Assembly (NCBI GenBank): GCA_031422335.1
Contig: JANOQW010000015.1
Span: 1-64,000, forward strand
DNA from: Methylotenera_A sp031422335
Lineage (GTDB): Bacteria; Pseudomonadota; Gammaproteobacteria; Burkholderiales; Methylophilaceae
DNA: 64,000 nucleotides
Reading direction: 5' to 3'
Part shown: one piece after another, positions 34,419-45,053 of the stretch
Numbering within the stretch: position 1 is the stretch's first letter
Layout: every line of letters starts with the position of its first letter
Position numbers and translations under genes: made by a program
The notes under the pieces: model-generated
Told to the model about the DNA's origin: nothing
The model's input: only the letters and a program-made list of their open reading frames with translations
Databases searched by the model: none

Positions 34419-37400
34419 CTAATTATAAAGGATTTTTACGTTATCTACCGATAACCATGTACGCAGATGTTGCAATAATTCATCTTGCAGCTCCACCCGC
34501 CAAGCATCGCCAAGCATCAAGCTGGCTTGGCCTTCTGCGTTATGGTATTCAATTTTAACTGGGCAAAGTTTTTTGTCTGGCTGTGACGTATTTCTGCGAT
34601 AAGCGCTTAAAATATTGGTCAGCTTTGCAGCGTCCGATTGACCATTGCACGATATTTTGAGCATGCTGGCGTGCGCACTGCGCGCCGACGCTAAATCGTA
34701 CAATTTACGCGCGCTGACGCGGTTACCACCACTAAATTCATCGTGGCTAACGCGGCCTTCAATAACCACCAAGGCATCTTCTTTAATTAAATGTGCCGAT
34801 TGCATTAACAGCTCGCTACCCACCACTACCTCTACCCGCGCTACCGCATCATCTAGCGTTACAATCGCCATTTTGCCGCGCTGCGTCATGCGAATGCGCA
34901 CGCCAGTGACAATACCTGCCAACAATTTTGGTTGCTCTTGCGGCGCCAAATCTGCCAAGCTACCACGCACAAACTGGCTCACCTCATCTTTGGCATTTAA
35001 AAACGGGTGACCACTTAAATAAAAACCTAAGGCCGCTTTCTCTTCTATCAAGGCTTGCTCTGGCGACCAAGCTGGTACATTCGGCAACTCGTGTTTGGTT
35101 TCGGCTACGCCGCCAAACAAGCTATCTTGCCCTGCGTGGCTATTGCTTTGCTCGGCCACGCTAATTGCCATGCTCACGCCAGCCAATAACGCAGCGCGAT
35201 TTGGCTCTAACCTATCAAATGCACCGACACGAATTAAGGATTCTATGACGCGCCGGTTCACCTTGCGTAAATCTAAACGGCTGCAAAAGTCGAACAAGCT
35301 TTTAAAAGGTGCGTTTTCTCTTGCTGCTAAAATTAGCTCAATCGCCGCCTGCCCACTGCCTTTAATGGCGCCCAAACCATACAAAATTTGGCTATTATTG
35401 AGTGGCTCAAAACGGTAGCCGCTTTGATTAATATCCGGCGGCAACACCTCCACTTTATTCGGTGCGCAATCATCAAAAAATAAATGAATATTGTCGGTAT
35501 TATTCATGTCGGCCGACATAGTGGAAGCCAAAAATGCCGCGGGATAATGCGTTTTTAAGTAAGCGGTGTGATAGGCGACCAGCGCATATGCCGCTGCGTG
35601 CGATTTATTAAAGCCGTAGCCGGCAAATTTTTCCAGTAAATCAAACAGCTCAGTCGCTTGGCGCTCATTTAGGTTGTTTTTAAGTGAGCCTTCAATAAAA
35701 ATAGCGCGCTGCGCATCCATTTCCTCTTTTTTCTTTTTGCCCATGGCGCGCCGCAGTAAATCTGCCCCGCCTAGACTGTAGCCCGCCACTACCTGCGCAA
35801 TTTGCATCACTTGCTCTTGATACACTGCAATGCCGTAGGTTTCTTTGAGGATAGATTCTGTGGCAGGATGCGGATATTCCACACGCTGTTGGCCATGCTT
35901 GCGGCGACAAAAGTCGGGAATTAAATCCATCGGTCCAGGTCGATATAACGCTACAAGTGCGATAATATCTTCAAAGCAATCTGGCTTAGCTTGTTTCAAC
36001 ATATCCTTCATGCCACGCGACTCTAGCTGAAACACCGCCGTAGTATTAGCACTTTTTAATAACTGATAACTGGCTTTGTCATCTAAAGGGATGCTCTGGA
36101 AGGCAAGCGGGATGCGGTCTGCAGGGCTGCCATTTACATTTGCAGCGCGTTGTTTATTGGCATTTTCTAGCGCCAGCTCTAAAATGGTGAGTGTGCGCAA
36201 ACCCAAAAAGTCGAACTTGACCAAACCGACTGCTTCTACATCGTCTTTATCGTATTGGCTGACAAAACTGCCGCCATCGGCTTGGCAATAAATCGGTGAA
36301 AAATCAGAGATTTTGCTAGGCGAAATGAGCACGCCACCCGCATGCATACCGACATTGCGCACTAAACCTTCTAAGCGCAAAGCCAGCTCTAGCAATGTGG
36401 AAACTTCATCTTCGGACTCACGCCGCTCTTGCAGTTGCGGCTCTTTTTCTAGTGCGCTGCTTAGCGTAATACCCAGCTCTAGCGGAATTAATTTGGCGAT
36501 ACCATCGACAAAATTAAACGGCAAATCGAGCACGCGGCCAACGTCGCGTATGACCGCTTTGGCCGCCATGGTGCCAAATGTAGCGATTTGCGAAACTGCG
36601 TCTAGGCCGTATTTTTGCTTGACATAATCAATGACGCGATCGCGTCCATCCATGCAAAAATCGATGTCGAAATCGGGCATAGAAACGCGATCTGGGTTCA
36701 AAAAGCGCTCAAAAAGTAGATTGTATGCTAACGGGTCTAAGTCAGTAATATTTAAGCTATACGCCACCAGCGAGCCAGCACCAGAGCCGCGTCCAGGACC
36801 AACGGGCACACCGTTATGTTTAGCCCAATTAATAAAATCGGCCACGATTAAAAAGTAGCCAGCGAAACCCATTTGGTTAATAATTTTGCACTCAAACTCA
36901 AGCCTAGCCTCGTATTTGTCACGCTTGGCTTCGCGTTTGGCTTCTTCTGGGTATAGCATTTGCAAACGCGCTTTAAGGCCAGTATGCGATTGCTGCACCA
37001 AATAAGTATCTAAACTTTCAGTATTGGGCGTGGGGAAATTTGGCAGATAATTTTTGCCTAAAGTGATGGTTAAATTGCAGCGTTTGGCAATTTCTAAGGT
37101 ATTTTCAAGCGCCTCAGGAATATCCGCAAACAGCTCACACATTTGCGCTTGGGTTTTAAAGTATTGCGCTGGCGTGAAGTTTTTTGGGCGGCGACTATCG
37201 GCCAGCATGTAGCCTTCAGAGATGCAGGTTCTGGCCTCGTGCGCCATAAAATCGTCGGGCGTAGTGAATTGTATGGGATGCGTGGCAACTACTGGTAAAT
37301 CGTGCTGGCTGGCCAGACTTAATATTTGGTTAATTAGGGTTTCTTGTGCGTTGTCACTCTCGCTAGTACGTTGCAACTCTAAATAAAAACGGTTTGGAAA

Positions 37401-37907
37401 CATACTAGACCATGTTTTAGTGAGTGCGCCAGCAGCCGCATGGTTATTGGCTCGCAGGGCAGCGCTTATATCACTATATTGATTACCCGAAATTAAAATT
37501 AAACCTGCATTTTCGCTTAGCCAGTCTTGCTTAATCTCGGCGCGGCCACGGTATTGATTCTCGAGATAAGCACGGCTGATGAGTTGGCACAGCTTTAAAT
37601 AACCTGCATTATTTTGTACCAGTAATAATAGGCGAAATGCTTGATCACGATTTTTTGTGTTTTCCAGCCACAATTCACAAGCAATAATCGGCTTAACACC
37701 TTTGTCGCACGCGGCTTTGTAAAACTTAATAGCGCCAAATAAATTGCTTAAATCAGTAAGCGCAAGCGCGGGCATGCCGTCTTTATTGGCGGCGGCCACA
37801 TAGTCATCAATGCGCACAATGCCATCGATAATGGAATACTCGCTGTGACAGCGCAAATGCACAAACTGTGGAGGAGATTTTTCTGAATTGAGTGCAGCAT
37901 CTTGCAT
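34419..37907 (-). CDS. dnaE: DNA polymerase III subunit alpha
   Basis: 1162 residues, standard for DnaE. PHP domain at the N-terminus (HLRCHSEYSIIDG). Palm with the catalytic acidic motif PDFDIDFCMDGRDRVIDYV and GPGRGSGAGSLVAY, fingers with FAGYGFNKSHAAAYALVAYHTAYLK, helix-hairpin-helix and OB-fold (LAGIVTGVRIRMTQRGKMAIVTLDD) near the C-terminus. Some PHP metal ligands (HSEYS rather than HSDYS) are normal. It is the replicative polymerase of the genome. Together with accA and tilS it probably forms one operon. Confidence 0.97.
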   Translation of the reverse strand: MQDAALNSEKSPPQFVHLRCHSEYSIIDGIVRIDDYVAAANKDGMPALALTDLSNLFGAIKFYKAACDKGVKPIIACELWLENTKNRDQAFRLLLLVQNNAGYLKLCQLISRAYLENQYRGRAEIKQDWLSENAGLILISGNQYSDISAALRANNHAAAGALTKTWSSMFPNRFYLELQRTSESDNAQETLINQILSLASQHDLPVVATHPIQFTTPDDFMAHEARTCISEGYMLADSRRPKNFTPAQYFKTQAQMCELFADIPEALENTLEIAKRCNLTITLGKNYLPNFPTPNTESLDTYLVQQSHTGLKARLQMLYPEEAKREAKRDKYEARLEFECKIINQMGFAGYFLIVADFINWAKHNGVPVGPGRGSGAGSLVAYSLNITDLDPLAYNLLFERFLNPDRVSMPDFDIDFCMDGRDRVIDYVKQKYGLDAVSQIATFGTMAAKAVIRDVGRVLDLPFNFVDGIAKLIPLELGITLSSALEKEPQLQERRESEDEVSTLLELALRLEGLVRNVGMHAGGVLISPSKISDFSPIYCQADGGSFVSQYDKDDVEAVGLVKFDFLGLRTLTILELALENANKQRAANVNGSPADRIPLAFQSIPLDDKASYQLLKSANTTAVFQLESRGMKDMLKQAKPDCFEDIIALVALYRPGPMDLIPDFCRRKHGQQRVEYPHPATESILKETYGIAVYQEQVMQIAQVVAGYSLGGADLLRRAMGKKKKEEMDAQRAIFIEGSLKNNLNERQATELFDLLEKFAGYGFNKSHAAAYALVAYHTAYLKTHYPAAFLASTMSADMNNTDNIHLFFDDCAPNKVEVLPPDINQSGYRFEPLNNSQILYGLGAIKGSGQAAIELILAARENAPFKSLFDFCSRLDLRKVNRRVIESLIRVGAFDRLEPNRAALLAGVSMAISVAEQSNSHAGQDSLFGGVAETKHELPNVPAWSPEQALIEEKAALGFYLSGHPFLNAKDEVSQFVRGSLADLAPQEQPKLLAGIVTGVRIRMTQRGKMAIVTLDDAVARVEVVVGSELLMQSAHLIKEDALVVIEGRVSHDEFSGGNRVSARKLYDLASARSAHASMLKISCNGQSDAAKLTNILSAYRRNTSQPDKKLCPVKIEYHNAEGQASLMLGDAWRVELQDELLQHLRTWLSVDNVKILYN

Positions 37908-37953
37908 GCTGTCATTTTACCTGCAGTCGCGCAAAAATAATGCGCATAAATAA

Positions 37954-37993
37954 AAAAACCACCAAGACTTAATTAAAAATCTAGGTGGTTTTT
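37954..37993 (-). terminator. Terminator of the pil-chp operon
   Basis: Stem AAAAACCACC (37954-37963) with GGTGGTTTTT (37984-37993), extended inward by TCTT/TAGA. On the minus strand it ends in a T-run right after the chpA stop. Confidence 0.85.
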
Positions 37994-38013
37994 ATGGTTT
38001 TTAAAACCTACAT

Positions 38014-41000
38014 CTAGTGTAGAACTGGCTTGGATGCGAGCAAATCTCTAACTTTGTTAATCAATTCATCATCTTGCACAGGCTTACCAAAGAACGCATC
38101 CACACCGATCTCTTTGGCTAAGTTTTGATGTTTATCAGCCGTGCGCGAGCTAATCATAATCAGCGGCGTGCTTGCAGTACGCGCATCATCGCGTATATTA
38201 CGCGCAAGCGCAAAGCCATCCATACGCGGCATTTCAATATCGGTTAAAATGGCATCTGGTATGGTTTCTAACAACATCTGCATGGCATCAATACCATCTT
38301 TGGCCACAATCACTTCAAAACCTTCGCGCTCTAACAATCGGCTTAGCACTTTACGCATAGTCAGCGAGTCATCTACCACCATAATGCGAGGTTTATGTTC
38401 TGGCAGAACCGCACTGCTTGTTGTAACGCCAATGGTTAAAATAGCCCGCGCAACTAGTTGCACTGGGTTAATCACCAACATAATGTTACCGTCGCCGGTT
38501 ACCGTGGCGCCCACAATGCCTGGTACACGCGCCAATTGCACGCCAATAGGTTTCATCACCGCCTCTTGGTTGCCAATCACCTCATCCACGTGCAAGGCAA
38601 TATTAAATGAACCCACGTGCAGCAATAATACTGAATTGTAAGCATGATCTTCAGGCCGTTGTTCGGTATTACCTAACAAAGCCCCTAAGTAATGAATAGC
38701 GTAGTGTTTATCTGCCCAAACGATTTCTTCGGCTGCGTAAGCATCGGCTAATTGTTGGCGTTTAATTTTTTGTGCTTGCGCAATAATGCCCACTGGCAAA
38801 GCATAATTGGTGGTGCCAGAGCGTACAACCAGCACTTGCGCCACAGATAGCGTCACTGGCAAGTTCACGTTGAAGGCGGTGCCTTTGCCAAATTCGCTAG
38901 TCAGCTCCACACGACCACCCAAGCCACTAATGTCATTACGCACCACATCTAAGCCGACACCACGGCCAGAAATTTGTGATACTTTTTCAGCGGTTGAGAA
39001 ACCAGATTCAAAAATTACCGACATCAAGGCTTGGTCACTCACCTCTGCGTTGGCTTCTATCAGGTTATTTTTAATCGCTTTTTCTTTTACGCGCGCTAAA
39101 TCAACCCCTGCACCATCGTCAATCACAGAAATCTGAATCTCATCGTTTTCTTGACGTACTTTTAGCGTAATCGTGCCAACGTCAGACTTGTTTTTCCTTT
39201 TACGCTCGGCAGGCGTTTCAATGCCATGCGCCACGGCATTTCTTAACAAATGTTCTAGCGGCGCGCCTAATTTATCCAGCACACTGCGATCAATCTCTGT
39301 AGTTTCGCCATCAATCACCAAATTGGCTGATTTTTTAAGCTCACGCGCGGTTTGGCGCACAATGCGCTGCAAACGCTCTGACATTTGTTTAAACGGCAAC
39401 ATACGCACACCCAGCAAGTTCTGTTGCAAATCGCGGTTCATGCGGTTTTGCTGCTGCAAAGCGGCTTCCGATTGGTCCAAGTTACCAATTAAGCTAGCTT
39501 GAATAGTACCCACGTCATTCACGCTTTCCGCAATCATGCGGGTAAGCTCTTGCAAACGGGTAAATCGGTCAAATTCTAGCGGGTCAAACGTCTCGTTGGC
39601 TTCTTGCAAAATACTCATACGTGATTGCAATTGCGTTTCTGCTTCAATCTCCAGCTCGCGCAAATAGCCACGCAAACGCGTTAGGCTGTCAGTTAAATCA
39701 TGAGAAGATTGCTTAAAGCCTGATAGCTCCCGGTCTAAACGCGAGCGAATAATCGAAATCTCACCTGCCTCATTAATCAGTCTATCCAGCGTATCAGCAC
39801 GCATGCGCAAAAACTGCGCTTTACGGTCGCTAGCACGCCCTGCAGGCGCAGCATCGACTGGTTTAATTTGCTCAATGGTATCTTCAGGCGTGGCATCCAT
39901 GGTTTGCTCAAAGTAGCCACCAATTTTGTCCAAACCAACAAACATATTTTCAAAATCAATCTCTGCATTTTTGCGTTTAAGTGAGCGAATCACTTCGTCT
40001 TCAAGCTCGTGCACAGCATCACCCAAAGCACCTTGGCCTGCCATCCGTGCACTACCTTTAAGCGTATGCAAAGCGCGCTGCAACGCATCTGGGTGCTGCA
40101 TTTGTTTGGGATCAGCACGCCAGGCGCGTAAATCAGCGCCAATTTCCGGCATGATTTCACGCGCTTCTTCAATAAACATGGTCAGCAGCTCTTGGTCAAC
40201 CTTGGTGTTTGCAAGCGCAGCGTCTCGTTCGCTCACTTTTTCAAGATTGGCATCGTAATGCTTACTTTCAGTCACCAACTTCACTTCCATCACATCATCA
40301 TTAGTTTCGGCAAGCACTGGCATTTCAATAGGCGCTTGCTGCGGCAGTTCAGCGGCTACTTCCACAAATGTATCGTTTTGCGATGCTTCCGTTGCTGGCA
40401 AATCAACTGCAAGCACTTTGTGCTGTTTGGCTGGCAGCGTGGCTTGGTTGAGTACTTTAATGAGGGCATTGGCAGAGCGCGGATTTTTTTGCTCTGATAT
40501 TTTTTGCCACATCGCCGACAAAGATTTGACTGTATTGGCATATAAAGCCGCATGTTGCGCAGTCCAACTCTCATTAGCCTCATCTAGCCAGCGCTCTAAG
40601 GCGCGACTAAGTTCACCCATCTGCTTAAAGCCTGCAGCCAAGGCATTGCTGGCTAAGGTGTGATTGGCGTGCTGCGCAGTTTTAGCCGGCTGCAAGCTGC
40701 TATCTTTAGTCACTTTAAGTGCATCTTGCTCTAAAATAGTGACGTTTTGACCACTCTCGCGTATGAAAATATCATATAGCGCACGGCTCATTTTGCGTGT
40801 ACCGCCTATCAGCACTTGTGCTTCTAGTTTTTTAGGCGTTTTGGCTTTAACTATTTCAGCTTTACTGGTTATCTGAATAATGTCTGCTTGTGCAACAACA
40901 TCTTGTTCTGGCATCTGGGCAATGCGCGCTATCCAAGCCTCTTGGTTTACTTCAACTTGGTTATTGGCACGCAACTCGGCTGCCCAGTCAGCAAAGGCGG

Positions 41001-43185
41001 CCGCTACTTGCTCAATGGTGCTGACTTGTTTTAAATTGAGCGTATTTTTTTTGTCTAACACCCCATTTAAAAAGAATTCAACTTGCCCCGCCACTTCACC
41101 AAGCGCATTTAACCCAACCGTGCGGCCACTGCCTTTTAAGGTATGAAAACTACGTCGTACTTCCACTAACGCTTCGTTATCAGTAACATTGACACGCAAG
41201 GCTTGGCAGTTTTGTGCAATATGCGCTAATACTTCCTCCGCCTCGGTTAAGTAAATATCTAGCAGCTCATCATCATAGGCCTGATCAATAATGGTTGGCC
41301 CATCAGCCAGTACTGGTGCGACTTCTGGCGGTGCTTGTTGGACAAGTATTTCTGCTTCGATTTTAGCTTCAATTAAATCACTAGACTCAGCTGATTTTTT
41401 AGCCGATTGTTTAGATTTAGCTTCAACTATTGGCACACTTACTAAACCTGCATTTGTTAGCGCAGTTGTTAAGCGCGTAAGCGCACCCTCTAACGCTTTT
41501 TCAGATTCTGGACGTGTTTTTGGCATTTCGTCCGCATACAAGCCCAGCATACTCAAACTCTCTGCCACCAGCTCAAAATCAGCTTGATTCACCGCATAAT
41601 TATCTTGCTGAAAGTGCTGAATATACAGGCTGCTGGCGTTAGCGATGGCGGTTGGCGTAGCCAACCCCAGCATATCAAACACCGCAGACACTTGTTTAAT
41701 TGGCTGCGGTGTCAACGTCAGCGGCGCTTTTTCTTTCGGATTACGGAAGTAGCTATCAAGCGCTTGCTCGACTATTTTTAATGATTCATTGATGTGAATC
41801 ACCACCGCTTTTACAGTATCACGATCTAACTCACCTGCGCGATCGCTCTCTAGTTTGTCATAAACTTCACCAGAAGAAATTGACTCTAAGCGCATCAATT
41901 CAGAGTGTAATTTACTTAATTGTTGCGGGTCTAGATCTGAGTAATTTTTAAGTGCAGACTCGATTAAATTTAGCGCCGCCGCCATTTCAATTAAGGCGAC
42001 ATGATTGACCTTGCTGGCGTCGTCACGCAAAGTATTGCTAGCTTGTTGTAGCACCGAGTAAAAATCCACAAACAACACCTGGCTTAAGTTTTGTGCAATG
42101 CTTTGGCTGGCGCCTATCGCATCAGAAAACTTGGTAATCAGTACATTATCAATATGCACAGGGCTAGTGCTGGTTTTAGTGTCTATTTTGCTAAAATTAA
42201 GTGTGTTAGATATCTCATCCCAAATATCTCTCAACACTTCCAACTCAACAACCAATTGCTCTACCAACGCCGTTTCATTTGCATCGATGCTAGCGCCAAT
42301 AAAGTTTGCAGAAGATTTTTTGTCAACAAACTGATCTAGCTCAAATACTTGTTTTACTTGAAGCACATTTGCGTTGTCCAGCTCGCTAATTGCCACGTAA
42401 TATAGAATATCTCTTAATAAATTATTGTGCGGTTTATTCACGCCATCGGCAAATAGTTTTAACTCTTGATCTAACTTACGACACAACTTTTTAGCGCCTT
42501 GGTTTTCAGCTATGTCTTTTTGCGCTAATGAATCGGTGAACGCACTAGCCGCCCACCATAAAGTTTTATTGCTATTTTTTTGCTGCGCTTGGCTTACGTT
42601 ACTCACTGCAGCTGTCATGCTATCAACGGCGCTGGCTTGCTTGGTTTGCAGCCAATTTAATAGCGATTTTTGATAGGCAATGCGCTGTTCAACAATAAAG
42701 CTAGCGTATTCAGCCTCACTTAACTCTTTGCTAGGTATGCTCTTGGGCGCACTATTACTAGTATCGGGGAAAAATAATTCGCTCTCATCTAGGCTCTCAC
42801 CTTGCGCAGTAACAATAGGATTTAATACGGAATATAAGCGCAGCGGAATATCGGGGGCGCCATTTAGCAACTCATGTAGATAGCCTTGTAGGGTTTTTAC
42901 TGCTTTTTCAAAGGCGGCGATTAACTCTGGCGTGGCATTAACGGTTTTTTTCTCGAGCTTGCTGGCTAATTTTTCCAGTTCGCTTGAAAAACGCTTGCAA
43001 CCTTCTAAGCCCACCATATCCAGCGCACCTGTCGCTTGATATAAACTGGTTTGCGATAAACGCATCGGCGACGTGTCATGCATATTCGCTTGTACTGTGT
43101 TTATATTTGCCAACACAGATTCAAGCAATTGATTGATTTGGTCTTTTACCCAGCTTAGTGGGCCGCTATCAAAATTTTCAGCCAC
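38014..43185 (-). CDS. chpA: ChpA/PilL hybrid CheA-type kinase of the type IV pilus chemosensory system
   Basis: 1723 residues. A degenerate Hpt-like region at the N-terminus, FimL-like helical repeats (to about 600), an Hpt domain with His681 (HTLKGSG), a weaker Hpt-like segment around 800, an Hpt with His1040 (HTLKGSA), the dimerisation and HATPase domains (N box LRNAVAHGIE near 1316), a CheW domain (about 1440-1580), and a C-terminal receiver with Asp1649 (LTDIEMPRMDGF). It phosphorylates PilG/PilH to steer pilus extension and retraction. It has fewer canonical phosphohistidines than Pseudomonas ChpA. It is the last gene of pilGHIJ-chpA. Confidence 0.95.
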   Translation of the reverse strand: MAENFDSGPLSWVKDQINQLLESVLANINTVQANMHDTSPMRLSQTSLYQATGALDMVGLEGCKRFSSELEKLASKLEKKTVNATPELIAAFEKAVKTLQGYLHELLNGAPDIPLRLYSVLNPIVTAQGESLDESELFFPDTSNSAPKSIPSKELSEAEYASFIVEQRIAYQKSLLNWLQTKQASAVDSMTAAVSNVSQAQQKNSNKTLWWAASAFTDSLAQKDIAENQGAKKLCRKLDQELKLFADGVNKPHNNLLRDILYYVAISELDNANVLQVKQVFELDQFVDKKSSANFIGASIDANETALVEQLVVELEVLRDIWDEISNTLNFSKIDTKTSTSPVHIDNVLITKFSDAIGASQSIAQNLSQVLFVDFYSVLQQASNTLRDDASKVNHVALIEMAAALNLIESALKNYSDLDPQQLSKLHSELMRLESISSGEVYDKLESDRAGELDRDTVKAVVIHINESLKIVEQALDSYFRNPKEKAPLTLTPQPIKQVSAVFDMLGLATPTAIANASSLYIQHFQQDNYAVNQADFELVAESLSMLGLYADEMPKTRPESEKALEGALTRLTTALTNAGLVSVPIVEAKSKQSAKKSAESSDLIEAKIEAEILVQQAPPEVAPVLADGPTIIDQAYDDELLDIYLTEAEEVLAHIAQNCQALRVNVTDNEALVEVRRSFHTLKGSGRTVGLNALGEVAGQVEFFLNGVLDKKNTLNLKQVSTIEQVAAAFADWAAELRANNQVEVNQEAWIARIAQMPEQDVVAQADIIQITSKAEIVKAKTPKKLEAQVLIGGTRKMSRALYDIFIRESGQNVTILEQDALKVTKDSSLQPAKTAQHANHTLASNALAAGFKQMGELSRALERWLDEANESWTAQHAALYANTVKSLSAMWQKISEQKNPRSANALIKVLNQATLPAKQHKVLAVDLPATEASQNDTFVEVAAELPQQAPIEMPVLAETNDDVMEVKLVTESKHYDANLEKVSERDAALANTKVDQELLTMFIEEAREIMPEIGADLRAWRADPKQMQHPDALQRALHTLKGSARMAGQGALGDAVHELEDEVIRSLKRKNAEIDFENMFVGLDKIGGYFEQTMDATPEDTIEQIKPVDAAPAGRASDRKAQFLRMRADTLDRLINEAGEISIIRSRLDRELSGFKQSSHDLTDSLTRLRGYLRELEIEAETQLQSRMSILQEANETFDPLEFDRFTRLQELTRMIAESVNDVGTIQASLIGNLDQSEAALQQQNRMNRDLQQNLLGVRMLPFKQMSERLQRIVRQTARELKKSANLVIDGETTEIDRSVLDKLGAPLEHLLRNAVAHGIETPAERKRKNKSDVGTITLKVRQENDEIQISVIDDGAGVDLARVKEKAIKNNLIEANAEVSDQALMSVIFESGFSTAEKVSQISGRGVGLDVVRNDISGLGGRVELTSEFGKGTAFNVNLPVTLSVAQVLVVRSGTTNYALPVGIIAQAQKIKRQQLADAYAAEEIVWADKHYAIHYLGALLGNTEQRPEDHAYNSVLLLHVGSFNIALHVDEVIGNQEAVMKPIGVQLARVPGIVGATVTGDGNIMLVINPVQLVARAILTIGVTTSSAVLPEHKPRIMVVDDSLTMRKVLSRLLEREGFEVIVAKDGIDAMQMLLETIPDAILTDIEMPRMDGFALARNIRDDARTASTPLIMISSRTADKHQNLAKEIGVDAFFGKPVQDDELINKVRDLLASKPVLH

Positions 43186-43233
43186 CTAATTTTGCTCCAA
43201 CATACTGTCTATATTTATTAATTAGGGTGTGAG

Positions 43234-44970
43234 TTAAGCCAATTTAAAACCAGCTACAGAGTCACGCAACTCTTCCGAAAGTTTGGTGAGCTGTCCGACA
43301 GATTCTGCAGTTTGTTTTGTACCTTCAGTAGTTTGCGATGTAATCTCCTGAATCTGTTGCATATTTTTGGTCACAGTAGAGGCTACTTCAGTTTGCGCCT
43401 CGGTTGCGCTAGAAATCGATTGAATCAATCGCGCAAGACTATTCGAAACGGTTTCAATCTCAGTCAGTGCTTTACCCGCCGCATCTGATAATCGCGCACC
43501 CTCAACCACACCCTCAGTAGATTTCTCCATCGCGGCTACCGCAGAGTTGGTATCGGTCTGAATAGTTTTTACAATTGCACCAATCTGTTTGGTCGCCTCT
43601 GATGAACGCTCCGCAAGTCGCTGCACCTCCTCCGCAACCACGGTAAAGCCACGCCCTGCCTCACCAGCAGAGGCCGCCTGAATCGCCGCGTTCAAGGCCA
43701 AAATGTTAGTTTGTTCGGTAATATCAGAAATCAGCTCCACAATCTCACCAATCTCTTGCGAGCTTTCGCCCAAGCGTTTAATGCGTTTTGAAGTCTCTTG
43801 AATCTGCTCACGAATGCCGTTCATGCCAGCAATGGTGTTTTGCACCGCCAACGAACCCTGCGTTGCCGCTTGCAATGAGCGTTGCGCCACCTGCGATGCC
43901 TGACTGGCGTTGCTAGATACTTGCAAGATAGAGCGTGTCATATTACCTACCGCTTCTGTAGTTTCTGCAATTTGTGCGGATTGTTTTTCTGCTGCTGATA
44001 ACAAGCCTACTGAGGTAGCTTGCGCTTGGCCAGTGGCCGTGTTTACCTGTTCTGATGCGCGGTTAATACCCGTTACCAAGTCACGCAAGCTATCAATGGT
44101 GTAGTTAATGGAGTCAGCAATCGCGCCAGTAATGTTCTCGCGTACTTCTGCGCGCACCGTTAAGTCGCCATCCGCTAGGTCACCCATCTCGTCCAGCAAG
44201 TTAAGCACCGCCATTTGGTTGGCCTGGCCATCGTTTTCTAGCATCATCACCGCACTATCGATGGTTTTAGCTTGGCGCGATCCAAATACCCAAATAAACG
44301 CCACAATCAGCAAGCCCAGCAAAGCCAGCAAACCTAAAATAGTGGTTAGCAACTTATTACTGCTACTCTCGGTTTCTGCGGTTTGCTTTTCCAAATCAGC
44401 TACTAGTGTACGCACCGTCTGTTTGTTGACTTCATATGCGGCAGTTAAGTCACCCAATGGTTTGGCGGCAGAAATGGCACCCAACTGAATCGCAGATAAG
44501 AAATCTTTATTGTAAATACGGTAAAAATTTTCATTTGATTTAATCACCGCCTGAAACGAACCACTCATTGTGTCTGTTTGTTTACTATTTTTCCAAAACT
44601 CAACCTGTTTTTTAAATGAAGCCTCAGCAGCTTTTACCTCGTTCAATTTTTTATCGCGCACGGTAGTATCGTTTATTGATGCTGCCACGAAAGCTTCGTT
44701 TGCTGCTGCAAATGCGTCAACAGAATATAGTGGTGGTGGAAGAATATCTGCTTTAAGAGCATCCAATGCCTTAAGCTGCAAATAAACAGGACCGTTTACC
44801 CTTACCTGGCTAATGGCATAGAATGCCAAGGCAATAAAAATGAGTAAGCCAATGACTGGAATAATCACCTGACGGCGACTACCACTGCTATTGACACCAC
44901 CGCCACCCGCCGCCTTACCTGTAAACACCTGAATGATTTTAGCTGGTAGGTCTTTAATATTAAATGCCAT
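43234..44970 (-). CDS. pilJ: PilJ chemoreceptor of the twitching-motility pathway
   Basis: 578 residues. The glycine-rich N-terminus (GKAAGGGGVNSSGSRR) is followed by TM1 at about 33-53, a helical periplasmic sensor (about 54-210), TM2 at about 212-232, HAMP-like linker, and the MCP signalling hairpin with the tip EQTNILALNAAIQAASAGEAGRGFTVVAEEVQRLAERS. It has no CheR-docking pentapeptide at the C-terminus. It reports pilus-surface contact to ChpA through PilI. The periplasmic part is shorter than in Pseudomonas PilJ. Confidence 0.94.
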   Translation of the reverse strand: MAFNIKDLPAKIIQVFTGKAAGGGGVNSSGSRRQVIIPVIGLLIFIALAFYAISQVRVNGPVYLQLKALDALKADILPPPLYSVDAFAAANEAFVAASINDTTVRDKKLNEVKAAEASFKKQVEFWKNSKQTDTMSGSFQAVIKSNENFYRIYNKDFLSAIQLGAISAAKPLGDLTAAYEVNKQTVRTLVADLEKQTAETESSSNKLLTTILGLLALLGLLIVAFIWVFGSRQAKTIDSAVMMLENDGQANQMAVLNLLDEMGDLADGDLTVRAEVRENITGAIADSINYTIDSLRDLVTGINRASEQVNTATGQAQATSVGLLSAAEKQSAQIAETTEAVGNMTRSILQVSSNASQASQVAQRSLQAATQGSLAVQNTIAGMNGIREQIQETSKRIKRLGESSQEIGEIVELISDITEQTNILALNAAIQAASAGEAGRGFTVVAEEVQRLAERSSEATKQIGAIVKTIQTDTNSAVAAMEKSTEGVVEGARLSDAAGKALTEIETVSNSLARLIQSISSATEAQTEVASTVTKNMQQIQEITSQTTEGTKQTAESVGQLTKLSEELRDSVAGFKLA

Positions 44971-45053
44971 GTTGATTCCCTTTTAAGTTCAAATCAAAGC
45001 TATTTGTACTTGTCGTTTTCTAAAATTTTTTTACTGTTGCTATGTTTAAAGAT

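Noticed and set aside
37424..37462. A stretch in dnaE matches the palindromic repeat at about 30 of 39 bases, and encodes LRANNHAAAG, close to the rhlE LQANSHAARG
   Set aside because: Aligned from memory with E. coli DnaE, this region shows no insertion (the same number of residues up to the FPxRF/Y motif), so chance or codon convergence is more likely than insertion. Worth a formal check, but not claimed.
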